Origin: Megachile rotundata
Lineage: Eukaryota; Arthropoda; Insecta; Hymenoptera; Megachilidae
Direction of reading: 5' to 3'
Assembly: GCF_050947335.1 (NCBI RefSeq)
Contig: NC_134991.1
Location: 4,030,001-4,094,000, forward strand
DNA length: 64,000 nucleotides
How positions within the stretch are numbered: position 1 is the stretch's first letter; the number at the start of each line of letters is the position of its first letter. The position numbers and the translations under genes were made by a program. Positions 11,735 through 21,715 of the stretch are shown here, piece after piece. A model generated the notes under the pieces. That model was not told the DNA's origin and did not search any database. It was given only the letters and a program-made list of their open reading frames with translations.

Positions 11735-13701
11735 ATATACAGGGTGTCCCGCAATTAGTGTAGGACCCGAAAAGGGGTGGTAGGTGGGGCGATTCTGAAC
11801 AACTTTTTCCTTTGCCAAAATATTGGTTGAGGCTCCATTTTCGAGTTATTAGCAAAAAACACTGACCAATGAGAGCGCGCATAGACCGGGTGCGCGAAAG
11901 CGTGAGCAAAAGCTTCGAATATGACGGCCGATCGTCGTCGTGAACAAATGTATCGATACTGTCGGTATAACGTCGGTATAACGTCGGAATAACGTCGGTA
12001 TAATAGAAAGCTGTTAGATGAAAGTTACGTTGAATAATGAATAAAAAAATCTGGATTATTGTTAAATTATCATTCATTCATGAATAAGAAATAACAAAAT
12101 TAGTCTCTACTCACGTAATCAAAGTAAATCGAATTTATTCGATACGTTTATTCGTTATGGCAAAGAAATAACGGATAAAATATGGAAAATTATTTTCCTT
12201 CGATATTGTGATGATGAAAAAGAACAAATTCTCATTTTTAAAAAATTAAATAACTTTTCTATTCAACAAATAAAAATTTGAATTGAATAATTAATAAATT
12301 TAAATGTAACTCACCCATTGAACCGCAAATAATCACGATGAAAATGCATCTCTGTCACTGGGTCGATCCACCGATCCTTACTGTTCTCATAAATAATAGA
12401 AACTTTGAAAAAACTCTCAAGAAACTTCACTGTCACCTATCACTGTCATCTCTCATTATTAGTTTTCATTATCACTTTTTTCTGTCATTTTTCACTAATT
12501 TTCACTAATTTTCACTGTGAGTTCAACACATAAATACGACGAATGAAAACACATAAATGAATATTCAGAAATAATTTAAACTATATTATCTTGAAAGCAA
12601 GAAAACAGAATTTTTTATTAAAAACAACGATACATTTTATTTCAACACGTATCTTTCGACAATAAACGATGACTGTCGATCGACGCCGCAGTCGTTCAAC
12701 AGATCATCGTTGCATGGCAACCGTTCGCGACGTATGCCTCGCGATCGAAAACGAAACCGCGATCCGTGGCCAGTCTAACAATGTCTTCTAATAAAATACA
12801 ATATAATATCGATTCCTCAATTCGGATACCTTATAATGGGAATATAGCGTATCGTTAAACATACATATCTATGAATAATCGTTCACGCGTTTTCATTCGG
12901 TCCGTTTACCGGTCGTGCTTATGTTGTGCAATTATTAGAAAGAGACAGTGAAATAAATTGAGAGTTCATTGACCCTGCCAGGATATCAGCTGTTGATGCT
13001 CTGATCGGTGGATCTACCCGGTGACATAAATATTTTTTATCGAAGCTAGTTTTTTCATGAATCAATGGGTAAGTTTTATTTAAGTTGTTTCCATATTTTT
13101 AAAATTATACGTACGCAGCAATTGATTTATTTCACTTCAATGAGGTACTGCATTAGATATTTTATTCCAATTTTATCCCATTTCGTAGGGAAGGTACTCA
13201 TTCGTTTTGAAACGTGAATTTATTCATTTGCTTCATTAGAATAATCGACAGAATGAATTTTCGTGAATTTATTCTTTTTCCTTTTTAAAGGCTTAAAATA
13301 AATACAAGATACTTGGTCTGGGTAAACAACAACTAATTGGTTTATCTCCCATTCACGAATTACGAAGAACTTAATATTATTCTTAACTTCTTAATTCGTT
13401 ATTCAATTTAACTTTCAGCTAATAGCTTCCTGTTATACCGACGATATACCGACGTTATACCGACATTATACCGACGGTATCGATACGTTTGTTCACGACG
13501 ACGATCGGCCGTCATATTCGAAGCTGTCGCTCACGCTTTCGCGCGCCCGGTCTATGCACGCTCTCATTGGTCAGTGTTTTTTGCTAATAACTCGAAAATG
13601 GAGCCTCAACCAATATTTTGGCAAAGGAAAAAGTTGTTTAGAATCGCCCCACCTACCACCCCTTTTCGGGTCCTACACTAATTGCGGGACACCCTGTATA
13701 T
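11735..13701. mobile_element. Two-kilobase fold-back element with long inverted arms
   Basis: The outer ~300 bp (11735-12040) and their reverse complement (13420-13701) are highly similar, starting TATACAGGGTGTCCCGCAAT. The arms continue in degraded form: the segment at about 12300-12375 pairs with about 12998-13075, both carrying a GGTCGATCCACCGATC-like motif and CACCCATTGA/TCAATGGGTAAG. Each arm contains four tandem CGTCGGTATAA units (about 11967-12003; mirrored at 13435-13483). The loop is non-coding. The TATA at both ends suggests TA or TATA target duplication. The 125-codon minus ORF at 11700 is only arm sequence. Confidence 0.75.
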
Positions 13702-14249
13702 GTCAAATATGAAACACATAAAATATTTACAATGTGTGAATTCATTAATTTTTTAGAATGTTCTAAACACAATTTTTGTCTCGTTTCTTTCATAGACAGA
13801 TACATATGCAATATCCACTTTCGGCTAATAATTAAAAAAATTTCAAAACTCAATAAAAGTCATACTAAATAACTCGAATTTGAACTGATATTCTACAATC
13901 AAATATGGGTACCTCTTCATGGATTAATTTAACTAACTATAAACAATACAAAGTTTACAACTAATATAATTTATTCCATATTGTTTTATACAAGACAAAA
14001 TTTTTACAGTGATTTTGATAAGGTAAATTAATAATTACAAAAAATATGTAATTTACAGTATCATAACAGAAATATATAAATTTTCATGTTATATAATTAT
14101 AAAACATCGTGGTAGTCAATAAAGGGGATTTCAAAAGACATATAATTTTTAATAATTTAATAAATAATGAAGAAATTTAATAATGTTAATATTTGTATTA
14201 GTATAAGAGTAAAAATAAAATAACACAATTTAATTTAATATAAATATAA
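13702..14249. other. AT-rich stretch, nothing recognised
   Basis: This is low-GC sequence between the fold-back element and the GC-rich telomere-like block. No ORF of note, tandem repeat or inverted end was seen. Confidence 0.4.
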
Positions 14250-14308
14250 CTAGGGGGCTGTGCCCCCTGGCCGCTTCGCGGCTCAACCCCCCAATGCGCT
14301 TCCCGCCT
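14250..14308 (-). mobile_element. Three-hairpin element end, decayed copy
   Basis: This has the same layout as 4798-4857. CTAG at 14250-14253 leads into a perfect 6-bp hairpin (14253-14267, GGGGGC/GCCCCC). The second hairpin has lost one outer pair and the third is degenerate. Minus-strand reading again ends CTAG before T. The inverted cassette and TTAGG repeats follow at once. Confidence 0.5.
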
Positions 14309-14310
14309 AG

Positions 14311-14346
14311 TCATAACGTAACGGTGTCAAGCGTAACGCTGTCACG
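14311..14346 (-). repeat. GTTACGCGTGACACCG cassette, copy 2 (inverted)
   Basis: TCATAACGTAACGGTGTCAA and the bases to 14346 are the reverse complement of the cassette at 18764-18795. Together these copies form an inverted pair around the R1-clade element. The cassette runs directly into TTAGG-type repeats. Confidence 0.7.
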
Positions 14347-14362
14347 GTTAGGTTAGGTTAGG
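14346..14362 (+). repeat. TTAGG telomere-type repeat at the 5' edge of the R1-clade element
   Basis: GGTTAGGTTAGGTTAGG is three units of the insect telomere repeat. The GC-rich retroelement begins directly after it. In Bombyx, the R1-clade families TRAS and SART insert into TTAGG arrays. The junction here is suggestive but short. Confidence 0.75.
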
Positions 14363-15068
14363 CGAAGGGAGCACGGTGGACGAAGTGCTGCCAGGGTGGC
14401 ACAAGTCGGATCTCCCACCCCCACGTGGTGTCCGCTGGGATAGAGGCACTCTAGGCTCTTCGGTAGCACTCCGGTGCTACCCAAGGGTGAGGGCCTCTAT
14501 ACTAACGGGAGAACGGCGACCTCAGGGGGCACCGGTCCGTTATGGACATCTGTCACGGGTAAGGGGTCCCAGGGACCCGAGCTTTGACTCACACCGTAAG
14601 CCTGTGGTCATGTTTCGCAGGAACGGGGGGCTTGCCTTAACCGGCTGGCCCGCGAGGAGTAAACCTCTATAAAAAATCTGCTGTGTGGTCTCGGGACGGA
14701 ATTTGGCCACGGTATCCCCTGCCTGAGGTATGAGTCCTCTAAAAGGGGTGCTCCCGTCGTCTTCAAGTAGGCCCTGTGAAGCGTGTGGCGATGCCGGCGG
14801 AGTCTTCGGACCCTGGTAGGGCCTCCGAAGCCGGTAAGGCTCACGCCGAGGGATGAAAACGGGGGCGGCGGGGGCGAGTGAGGGCGCCTGAAATCAAGGT
14901 GTATAGGCAACCGTGCCGAGGATTGCGTGGCCGCCCAGCCGTAAAACAGGGCGGTCTCGAACGGTTCTCTCGGGGGTACCTGCCAACCCCCCCCCGAGTA
15001 ATTAGGCTCACCCCGGTAGGCGGCTCTGTCGGGGCGGACTGGATTTCCGACCTATTCGTGGGAACACT

Positions 15069-16620
15069 ATGGGAACTGAAGAAAATAAAAACAAACAAAT
15101 ATTGGGGATTGGGGGGGATGCGGCTCGCTCGCAAGAACGGACGCGTCAAGTGCAATTGGAGAGATTGCCCGGGGACTCGATGGAGCTTTCGCGCTCCCGG
15201 TCTCCCGTGGCTATGGAGGTGGCACGGGCCGAAGAACACCGCGGTCTGTCGCCGGCTGTGGCTGGGCCAAGCGGTTGCGAGGAGACGTTTCGGCCTCCAG
15301 CCAGCAAGCCTGTGCCGGACGATAGGGGTCGACCATCCAGCAGGAATCGATACACTTTGAGGCCGTCTTCCAGGGCATCGTCCGTCGATCCGTCGTTGAT
15401 GGCGGATGTCGGTGCCCTGGAACTCGACGGCAGCGATTCGGATGTGTCCACTGCCTCGTGGACGACGAGAACCTCCCTGGAAAGGAAAAGACGGGGTAGG
15501 CCGCCCACCTCGGGTGACTACGTGGATTTGGCCGCAGCAAAAAGAAGACTGCTTCTGGTGGAGGAGCGGGTGGTGGAGGTACAAGCTGCCAAAGCGGTTT
15601 TGGACCCGACCGTGCCGGCACCGCCCCCGTCAAGGTCTGCAATCCCGCTGCCGGACGAGGCCGTACTGGCTCGTGAATTTAGGACGATGCCCACGGCGGC
15701 CATCGCGGCACGCGTTCTCGACCACATGGAGCCGGTCGACAAGGTGGCTGCCCGGAGCAAGAACCTGAACGGCAGGTTTGCCTGGGCACTACGCGTGGCC
15801 GCGCACGAGACGAGGACAGCGGAGACCGAACTGGCCACTCGATCCGCGACCTCGTCCTCGGCGGGACTTGAGGCCGAGAACAGGGCTCTCCAAAAGAGGG
15901 TGGAGGACTTGGGGGTGGACCTCCGACAGCTCCGCAAGGAAATGGAGACGATGCGGCGCGTGCCAATCACTCCGGCGGGGGGAGCGGACACTGTGCCCGT
16001 TGTGGTGCCGGCGCCCGTGTCCCAGGTGGCACGTACGTCACCTTTGCCGCCATCGCCGGGGCCACAATCGCCGAAGACACCGTCGTCGTTGAGGGGTCAG
16101 AAAGGTCCATCGGGGCCTCAACCAACCACTGCTAGGGGCAGGGACCCAGCCTGTATACAGCGGCAGGAGGATCCGCTAGTTCGGATAACGCAGCTGATAG
16201 ATCAGCGCTTCGTTGCGCTTAGGGCGGAGATGCTCCCCCTCATGTCGGCGTTGGAGGGACCGAGGAAGCCGCCGCCGGCACCACCAGCGGTGGGTCTTCC
16301 TCCCCCCAAAGCCAACTTAAAACCGGCCCCCACTCAGAAGAGTAAGAAGGGGCAGAAGAAGATGCCCAAGCCCGCTCCCCTGCTGCCTGAGGATCCGAGG
16401 ACTGCGTCCCGTCGGGCTGCACAGCCTGCTGCGGTTCTGGCACCGAAGCCTGCTGGGCCGGAGGAGTCATGGACTACCGTCGTCGGGCCGAAGGCACGTC
16501 GTGGTGCGGCGAAAGCGGCGCTGGTTGCGGCGGCGCCTGCAAAGGCGGGCGCCCCGACAACCCGGGGTACCCAGAAGGGAGGACTTGGCTCGAAGCCCGC
16601 GAAGACGATGCCGCCGCGTG
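15069..16620 (+). pseudogene. ORF1 (gag-like) of the R1-clade element, 3' truncated
   Basis: This is an open frame of about 517 codons before it runs into reverse-transcriptase sequence in the wrong frame. The N-terminal third is polar and low-complexity. A conserved-looking block around residues 195-250 (LDHMEPVDKVAARSKNLNG) precedes a predicted coiled coil around residues 270-295 (leucine/glutamate heptads). A Pro/Ala/Lys-rich linker follows, then ESWTTVVGPKAR at about 470. R1-clade ORF1 proteins normally end in CCHC zinc knuckles, and none are present. They were removed by the deletion that joins ORF1 to ORF2 near 16620. The start codon at 15069 is the first ATG of the frame. Confidence 0.65.
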
Positions 16621-18311
16621 CCGGCCCATTTACCTGCTGGACGAGGCGGGAAAGCTCCTGGAAAGGATTATAGCTTCCCGCCTCCACAGGCACCTGTTCT
16701 TGGTAGAACCCGATTTGGCGGACAGCCAATTCGGCTTCCGTGAGGGACGATCGACGATCGACGCGATCATGCGCGTCAAGTCCCTAGCGGGGGCGGCCGT
16801 ATCCCGGGGCGGGGTGTGTGTTGCTGTATCATTGGATATAACCAATGCATTCAACATCCTGCCCTGGGCCGCTATCAGGGAGGCACTGGTTTACCACCGG
16901 GTGCCTCCCTACCTAAGGGCGGTTATCGGGTCCTACCTGAAGGACAGGTTTATAGACTATGTGGGCCGGGGCGGTTTCATCCGGAAGGAGGTGAGGCGCC
17001 GCGTGCTCCAGAGTTCCGCTTTGGGACCGGATTTGTGGAACACGACCGCGTCCAGCGGGTCCCTCTCCCCGACGGCACGTATGTCATCTGCTACGCAGAT
17101 GACACGTACATTCTAGCCGTCGGGGAGACGTTTGAAGGGACCATCCGTCTGGCCGAGATGGCTGTTGCCGCCGTCGTCGGACGGATCCACGAGCTGGGGT
17201 TGAGGATAGACCCCCGTAAGACCGAGGCCATGTTTTTCCACAACAGACCTCGGTCGCGGGGTCCTCCCCCCTCGTGGATCCGGGTGGATGATGCCTGGGT
17301 CGAGGTCGGGGCCAGTATGAAGTATCCGGGCCTCGTCCTCGACAGCCACTGGCGCTCCGATCTCCATTTCGATCGCTTGGTCCCGCGAGTTGAGCGGGCG
17401 GCGGCCGCCCTTGGCCGCCATAAGCCCAATCTCGGGGGGCCGAAAGTGAAGGTTCGCCGCCTGTACGTAGGGGTGGTGCGGTCCACGATTTTGCATGGAT
17501 CAGCTGTTTGGGCGTCGGCCCTGGTGGTCAGCTGCCGCAGCTTGCAGCTTGTGCATCGTCTGCAGAGGCGGCTGGCCATCAGGGTCGTTAGGGGATACCG
17601 TACCATCTCCCATGGGGCGGCGATGGCTCTGGCGGGCCTTATACCGTTCGAGTACCTGGCCGGGGCTGATGCGCTCGTTTATACGCGCATCCGCGCCCTG
17701 CAATGTCTCGACGGTGTCCCGCCGGAGCCGGAGGCGATCGATGAAATCACGCGTCAGGCCCGGCGACTGGCTGTTTCGCATTGGAAAATGGATTTACGCG
17801 CGTATTCCGGCAAGCCAGTCGTCGGGGCCCTCCTGCCACTCTCTGATCAGTGGCGGGAGCGGCGGCATGGTAGGATCACCTACCGTATGACACAGGTGCT
17901 CACCGGGCACGGCTGCTTCGGTGAGTTCCTGTGTCGAATAGGGAAGGAGGCGACGGCGGCCTGCCACCATTGTGGGGAGGCTTCGGACACGGCGCAGCAT
18001 ACGCTGGAGGTGTGCCCCGCCTTTTCAGCGCTGCGCCGTGTCCTTATTCAGGATGTTTGTTACGATCTCTCGCTGCCAGCGTTAGTTGGGCATTGCTGGC
18101 AAGCGAGAGGTCTTGGAAGGCCGTGGCTTCTTTCTGCGAGCAAATGATGCTGCAGAAGGAGACTGCGGAGCGGGTTCGCAAAGAAGCGGACCCGCAGAGA
18201 AGGAGAAAGGGTCGCACCCGTCGAGGTGCGGCTGCACCCGGCAGTCCATCTGCAGTTGTTCGAGGGAGCAGTCGGGGCCGTCGCGGGCCCCGGCCTGACT
18301 CCCCCGTTTGA
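16621..18311 (+). pseudogene. ORF2 reverse transcriptase and C-terminus of the R1-clade element, frameshifted
   Basis: Sequence resumes at RPIYLLDEAGKLLERII, the usual start of the R1 reverse-transcriptase core. Motif 2 (FGFREGRSTIDAI), motif A (SLDITNAFN, catalytic Asp), a damaged motif B (SSALGPDLWN) and motif C (CYADDTYIL) follow. The frame changes near 17040-17060, between motifs B and C. A C-terminal knuckle (CHHCGEASDTAQHTLEVC) lies near 17960, and another frame change near 18090 leads to a basic tail ending in TGA at 18309. The upstream apurinic-type endonuclease domain is missing. The protein would normally nick the target and prime cDNA synthesis; this copy cannot encode it. Confidence 0.8.
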
Positions 18312-18483
18312 GGATTGCTGGCCGACGGTCCCTCGGTGTAATGCCGAGAGCCGTCGGTCTTTTCCAGGTCTCTGACCTGTTGGGGGGCGGCGACTCCGGG
18401 GAGGCCTTACGTCTCCCCTTGCAGAGGCACCGCAGGGGCAGTGGCGTCCTGGATGGGGGCCCAGGATGCCCTGCACGCTGCCC

Positions 18484-18504
18484 GGGGGGGGGGGGGGGGG
18501 GGGG
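18484..18504 (+). repeat. G21 homopolymer in the retroelement 3' UTR
   Basis: This is an uninterrupted run of 21 G. It could form a G-quadruplex or be an assembly-length artefact. It lies about 175 bp after the ORF2 stop codon. Confidence 0.85.
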
Positions 18505-18763
18505 TGCTTCGGTGGTCCGGGCACCGCCGTAAAGATTAGTTTGTTTTGTCGGAGGGAGGTCTTGTGATTTCCCCCCGGGAAGGGCTTGAAAGAGCAAGGC
18601 GCGGGAGTCCCGGTTGTTTTCCACGAAGTTCCCGAGGCCCCTAATGCGTCATTCGAGGAGGTTTTAGTGCCTAAGAATCCCACATAACCCCGCGCCCTCC
18701 CCCAAGGGTGCCGGGTATCTCTGGAAGATATCCCCCACGTGAAAAAGGTTGGTAAGTATGAAA

Positions 18764-18862
18764 GTGTTACGCGTGACACCGTTACGTTATGATTTTATAC
18801 TATAGAGAGTATGATAGAGTACAATATGACCGTGACAGATATAACCTAACCTAAACCTAACC
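18764..18862 (+). repeat. Cassette copy 3 followed by TTAGG-type repeats
   Basis: GTGTTACGCGTGACACCGTT is followed by ATGATTTTATACTATAGAGA, a GTATGATAGAG segment and ACCGTGACAG. The segment then leads into AACCTAACCTAAACCTAACC (18843-18862), the complementary strand of the telomere repeat. The next base begins the poly-T of a minus-strand retroelement. Confidence 0.75.
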
Positions 18863-19390
18863 TTTTTTTTTTTTTTTTGTTTGTTTAAGGAAGACAGAAA
18901 TCCAGTAACGGACATCTGAGAAGATAGCCCAGATAGTGTGAGACTCCCGCTTCCGGCGCCCCTAGAAGAGGGGCGGTTTCCACGTCCTACTCACTAAAAC
19001 TGTCTCCCGCCCCCGCCTCGAGGGACGGAGGGTGGCGGCAACCCGCCAAGGCTTCCGTACCGGAAACGACATAGTCCCCTTGGTCTAGGCCATCGCTCGC
19101 AGTTGTGAAAGAAAGACTACCCCCCTCCCCCTCGCCCCCCACCCCTCGCGTATGTGTTCCATGTGTGGGGAATGGATGCTCTCAACCAAAGGGTTTTGGT
19201 CCTAGGGGCTGCGTCAAGATCTAGGGGAGGCTCCCGGGCAAAATGCGCTGACCTCCAGCTGACCTTGTAACGCCCCCTCGACACCGCCTTCCGGTGGGCT
19301 CGAACATACGGCAAAAAACCGCGACCTCTCCCCACCATTTCCCACCTAAGTGTAATTTCTAGTTTAAATTCCCCCGCGTTTGCCTATTTC
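18863..19390 (-). mobile_element. 3' end of a second non-LTR retrotransposon with its poly(A) tail against TTAGG repeats
   Basis: A run of 16 T (18863-18878) followed by GTTTGTTTAAGG is, on the minus strand, a 3' UTR ending CCTTAAACAAAC plus a poly(A) tail. The tail abuts GGTTAGGTTTAGG directly. The ~500 bp upstream are GC-rich 3' UTR-like sequence resembling R1-clade UTRs in style (GCCACCCTCC, GGAAGCC). No reverse transcriptase is included. Insertion into TTAGG with poly(A) on the telomere side is the arrangement known for telomere-specific elements. The left limit is approximate. Confidence 0.6.
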
Positions 19391-19439
19391 ACCCCAGTCT
19401 TCTTCCACAACGCTACATGAGTCCATTGCTCTCGGTAAA

Positions 19440-19870
19440 AATTTCTCCTTCCTGTCTCCTGTCGATTCCACTCGGTCCCCGTTGTCGCCCCCTAATGGTG
19501 CCATGACCAGGCTGACGACTGGGTTCCTTGCTGAATCAACCGTTGATCGAAGGGGTGCTCAATTCGATTTGACCTCTTTCCCTCCTCTCCCCCGCTCCGT
19601 CGGTCCCCGTTTCGTGCCCCCTAATGGTGCTATGACCAGGCTGACACCGGTTTCCTCCTTTGCAAGTTTGAGTCGTTCGATCGATCGTGTCTTGTTTTCT
19701 CCTTCTTCTCTCCCGCCGATCCCACTAGGTCCCCGTTGTCGCCCTCTAATGGTGCCATGACCAGGCTGACGACTGGGTTCCTTGCTGAATCAGCAGTTAA
19801 TCGGAAGGGTGTTTGGTTCAATTTGACCTCTCTCCCTCCTCTCCCCCGCTCAGTCAAGATCCCGCAGTAA
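19440..19870. repeat. 127-bp tandem repeat with alternating A/B subunits
   Basis: GGTCCCCGTT starts at 19474, 19602 and 19728 (spacing 128 and 126 bp). Each is followed by CTAATGGTGCYATGACCAGG and CTGAC. The later halves alternate: units 1 and 3 share GACTGGGTTCCTTGCTGAAT, while unit 2 and the piece before unit 1 share a TTTTCTCCTTC-GTC-GATYCCACT half. This makes a ~254-bp dimeric period. It may be UTR repeats of the neighbouring retroelement or a subtelomeric satellite. The ORF at 19380 is a by-product. Confidence 0.75.
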
Positions 19871-20980
19871 CTGTGCTTGTATACTAACACATAGCGGCGC
19901 ATGCACATATAGGCGATGTGCGAGAGAAAGGTCCGATTTCGTACTTTCGATCTTACGTCTCGAAAATTGCATAAATTCACTTTCTGAGGATAACTTTAGC
20001 ACCGTTAGCTATCCACAATATCGCGCTGCACATTTTACGTCAATAAACATCACATTCTGAATAAAACGAAAAATTCTTCGGATGTACACGTGAGACAGAC
20101 ATAGATTTTGACAGTCAAGATGGCCGCTCCTAGACACGTTGCGCCGTATTTTCGCTTTTACGCAAAATTTAGAGATTCACTCACCGAAAACGATAGCAGC
20201 GCGACATTACTGTAATGGTACGATGTCGGGTTGGTCCATTTTTTGTCAATTTATCAGTTCTGAAAGACGTAAGATCGAAAATACGATTTTGCACACCGGC
20301 GCCTGTCAACGATGTTCCGCCATGCAATTATAGTTTCACGATTATTTACTTGGAGCGCTTGTAGTATTAGTCGCATGTTGTCGCGGTTTTGACCACATTA
20401 CCTACAACGTCGATGAAAATACGAAACTGTCGGTAACTGCATACAATTTTCGAGACAAGGTATGACACTGCGCATTGCATTGCGCACATCACGTAATTCA
20501 ACTGTTCAGGGAAAATAGAAATCTCAATTTTCCACCTTTAACTTTTCCGTGCTTTATTAACAGAGATGGTCTTCGACCATTCGCTTCCGCAAACAGTGAT
20601 GAACTGACTCGCACGAAAAAACATTCATCGCCACGCACGCTGACGCATTCTCGCCCGGAATCATTCCTCGAACTCGGACACCCAACGCGACACTCGATCC
20701 GATCATCTAAACATCCTCTCGCAAACGCTACGCAGCATTCAATCGGACTCAGGCAAACTACTCATTATCTCATTTCATACACATCGAAATTCTTACAGCT
20801 AGACTAAATATAAGTTTAAATCATATAGTGCATATACAAAAGCAAAATCAAATCTTACAATAGACTGTAGTGCAAGAATAAAAATGTTTAATCGTTAGAT
20901 TTTGGAGAATTTTTTATTCTTCACAATTCATTATTAGAATCATCGGATCTCATTTAATTTACGACATAATATTATGGAAT
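19871..20980. other. Unique GC-richer sequence, no gene resolved
   Basis: Composition is intermediate and no repeat was found. A 32-codon ORF begins at 20118 in AAGATGGCCGCTCC, a context that fits both a good start and a YY1/Pho-like site. There is no homology or splice evidence. It could be a promoter with a first exon, but nothing further supports a gene. Confidence 0.35.
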
Positions 20981-20989
20981 TGGAGAGAA

Positions 20990-21075
20990 AAAGTGCGATA
21001 TGTCGGTTGCCGGAATCGAACTCAGAACCACAAGAATCGTAGCAGCCGACCCTACGCGTTTACCTACGCAATTTC
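20990..21075 (-). other. tRNA-like / Pol III box remnant
   Basis: On the minus strand a perfect B-box-like GTTCGATTC lies about 45 bp after an A-box-like TAGGTAAACGCGTAGG. The T-stem does not pair and no acceptor stem is visible, so this is not called a tRNA gene. A tRNA-derived SINE head is possible. Confidence 0.25.
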
Positions 21076-21600
21076 TTGCAAATTTGTTTTCTAATAGTCG
21101 TAATAAACGAATCACATTGCACCGAATTTATATAACAGAAAATAATATAACACATTACCTCTTGCCGGCTGTTAATTCTGTAGGATTACAATATATAACA
21201 AGAAATTTTATAATATATTTTTAATTAAAAATAAAGGTAAACTCGTAACACAACGAAAAAAGAATTAACTCGTTCGCTTCGCGATTCAGAAGTCAGTCCG
21301 CTCGTCCTTTCCACCTCCTTGTACGGTGCTCCACCTCAAAATCTCCGACGGAGAAGATGCGTCACCGTAACGATGACGCCCTTCGTCGAATTTTTATATT
21401 TTCTTTATTGACCCGTCAATTCGTCTTCTTATTATAAAATATATTTGAAATAATTATGAATAATTATCAAGAAATTGTATATAATAGTATATGCAATAGT
21501 ATTTAATATAATACTGGAACTATTATGGATAATATCACCTAACCCAAATCATATTAAAAGTATTACAAAAAAGAAAATTAAAAACATAACATGAAAAACT
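21076..21600. other. No gene seen
   Basis: This is AT-rich sequence around a small GC-richer patch (about 21245-21395). Nothing recognised. Confidence 0.35.
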
Positions 21601-21609
21601 AAAGGGTTC

Positions 21610-21715
21610 CACAGACTAACGGGGATTCGATCCCACGCCTAGAAAACATCCACCAAGTGCGAGGCAAGAGTCCCAACGCTTTCGCTAATAATGCTGTTGC
21701 AGTATCCTTTTACGT
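21610..21715 (-). other. tRNA-like / Pol III box remnant
   Basis: On the minus strand a B-box-like GATCGAATC lies inside GGGATCGAATCCCC, with an A-box-like stretch upstream. The cloverleaf is incomplete, with only three clean T-stem pairs. It may belong to the same decayed class as 20990-21075. Confidence 0.25.

Larger units (their letters stand above)
14363..18763 (+). mobile_element. R1-clade (TRAS/SART-like) non-LTR retrotransposon, internally deleted
   Basis: This is a 4.4-kb GC-rich island in AT-rich surroundings. Its order is a 5' UTR (14363-15068), a gag-like ORF1, the reverse transcriptase and C-terminal knuckle of ORF2, then a 3' UTR to about 18763. The endonuclease region between gag and reverse transcriptase is missing, and ORF2 is frameshifted at least twice, so the copy is dead. 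A left flank of TTAGG repeats and a right flank of the cassette that leads to TTAGG repeats suggest a telomere-associated insertion. No poly(A) tail is clear at the 3' edge. Confidence 0.75.

Noticed and set aside
14841..15584. 247-codon minus-strand ORF and several others across 14.6-18.8 kb
   Set aside because: They are antisense or off-frame shadows of the GC-rich R1-clade element.
20990..21715. tRNA genes
   Set aside because: B-box and A-box-like motifs are present, but T-stem and acceptor stems do not pair.
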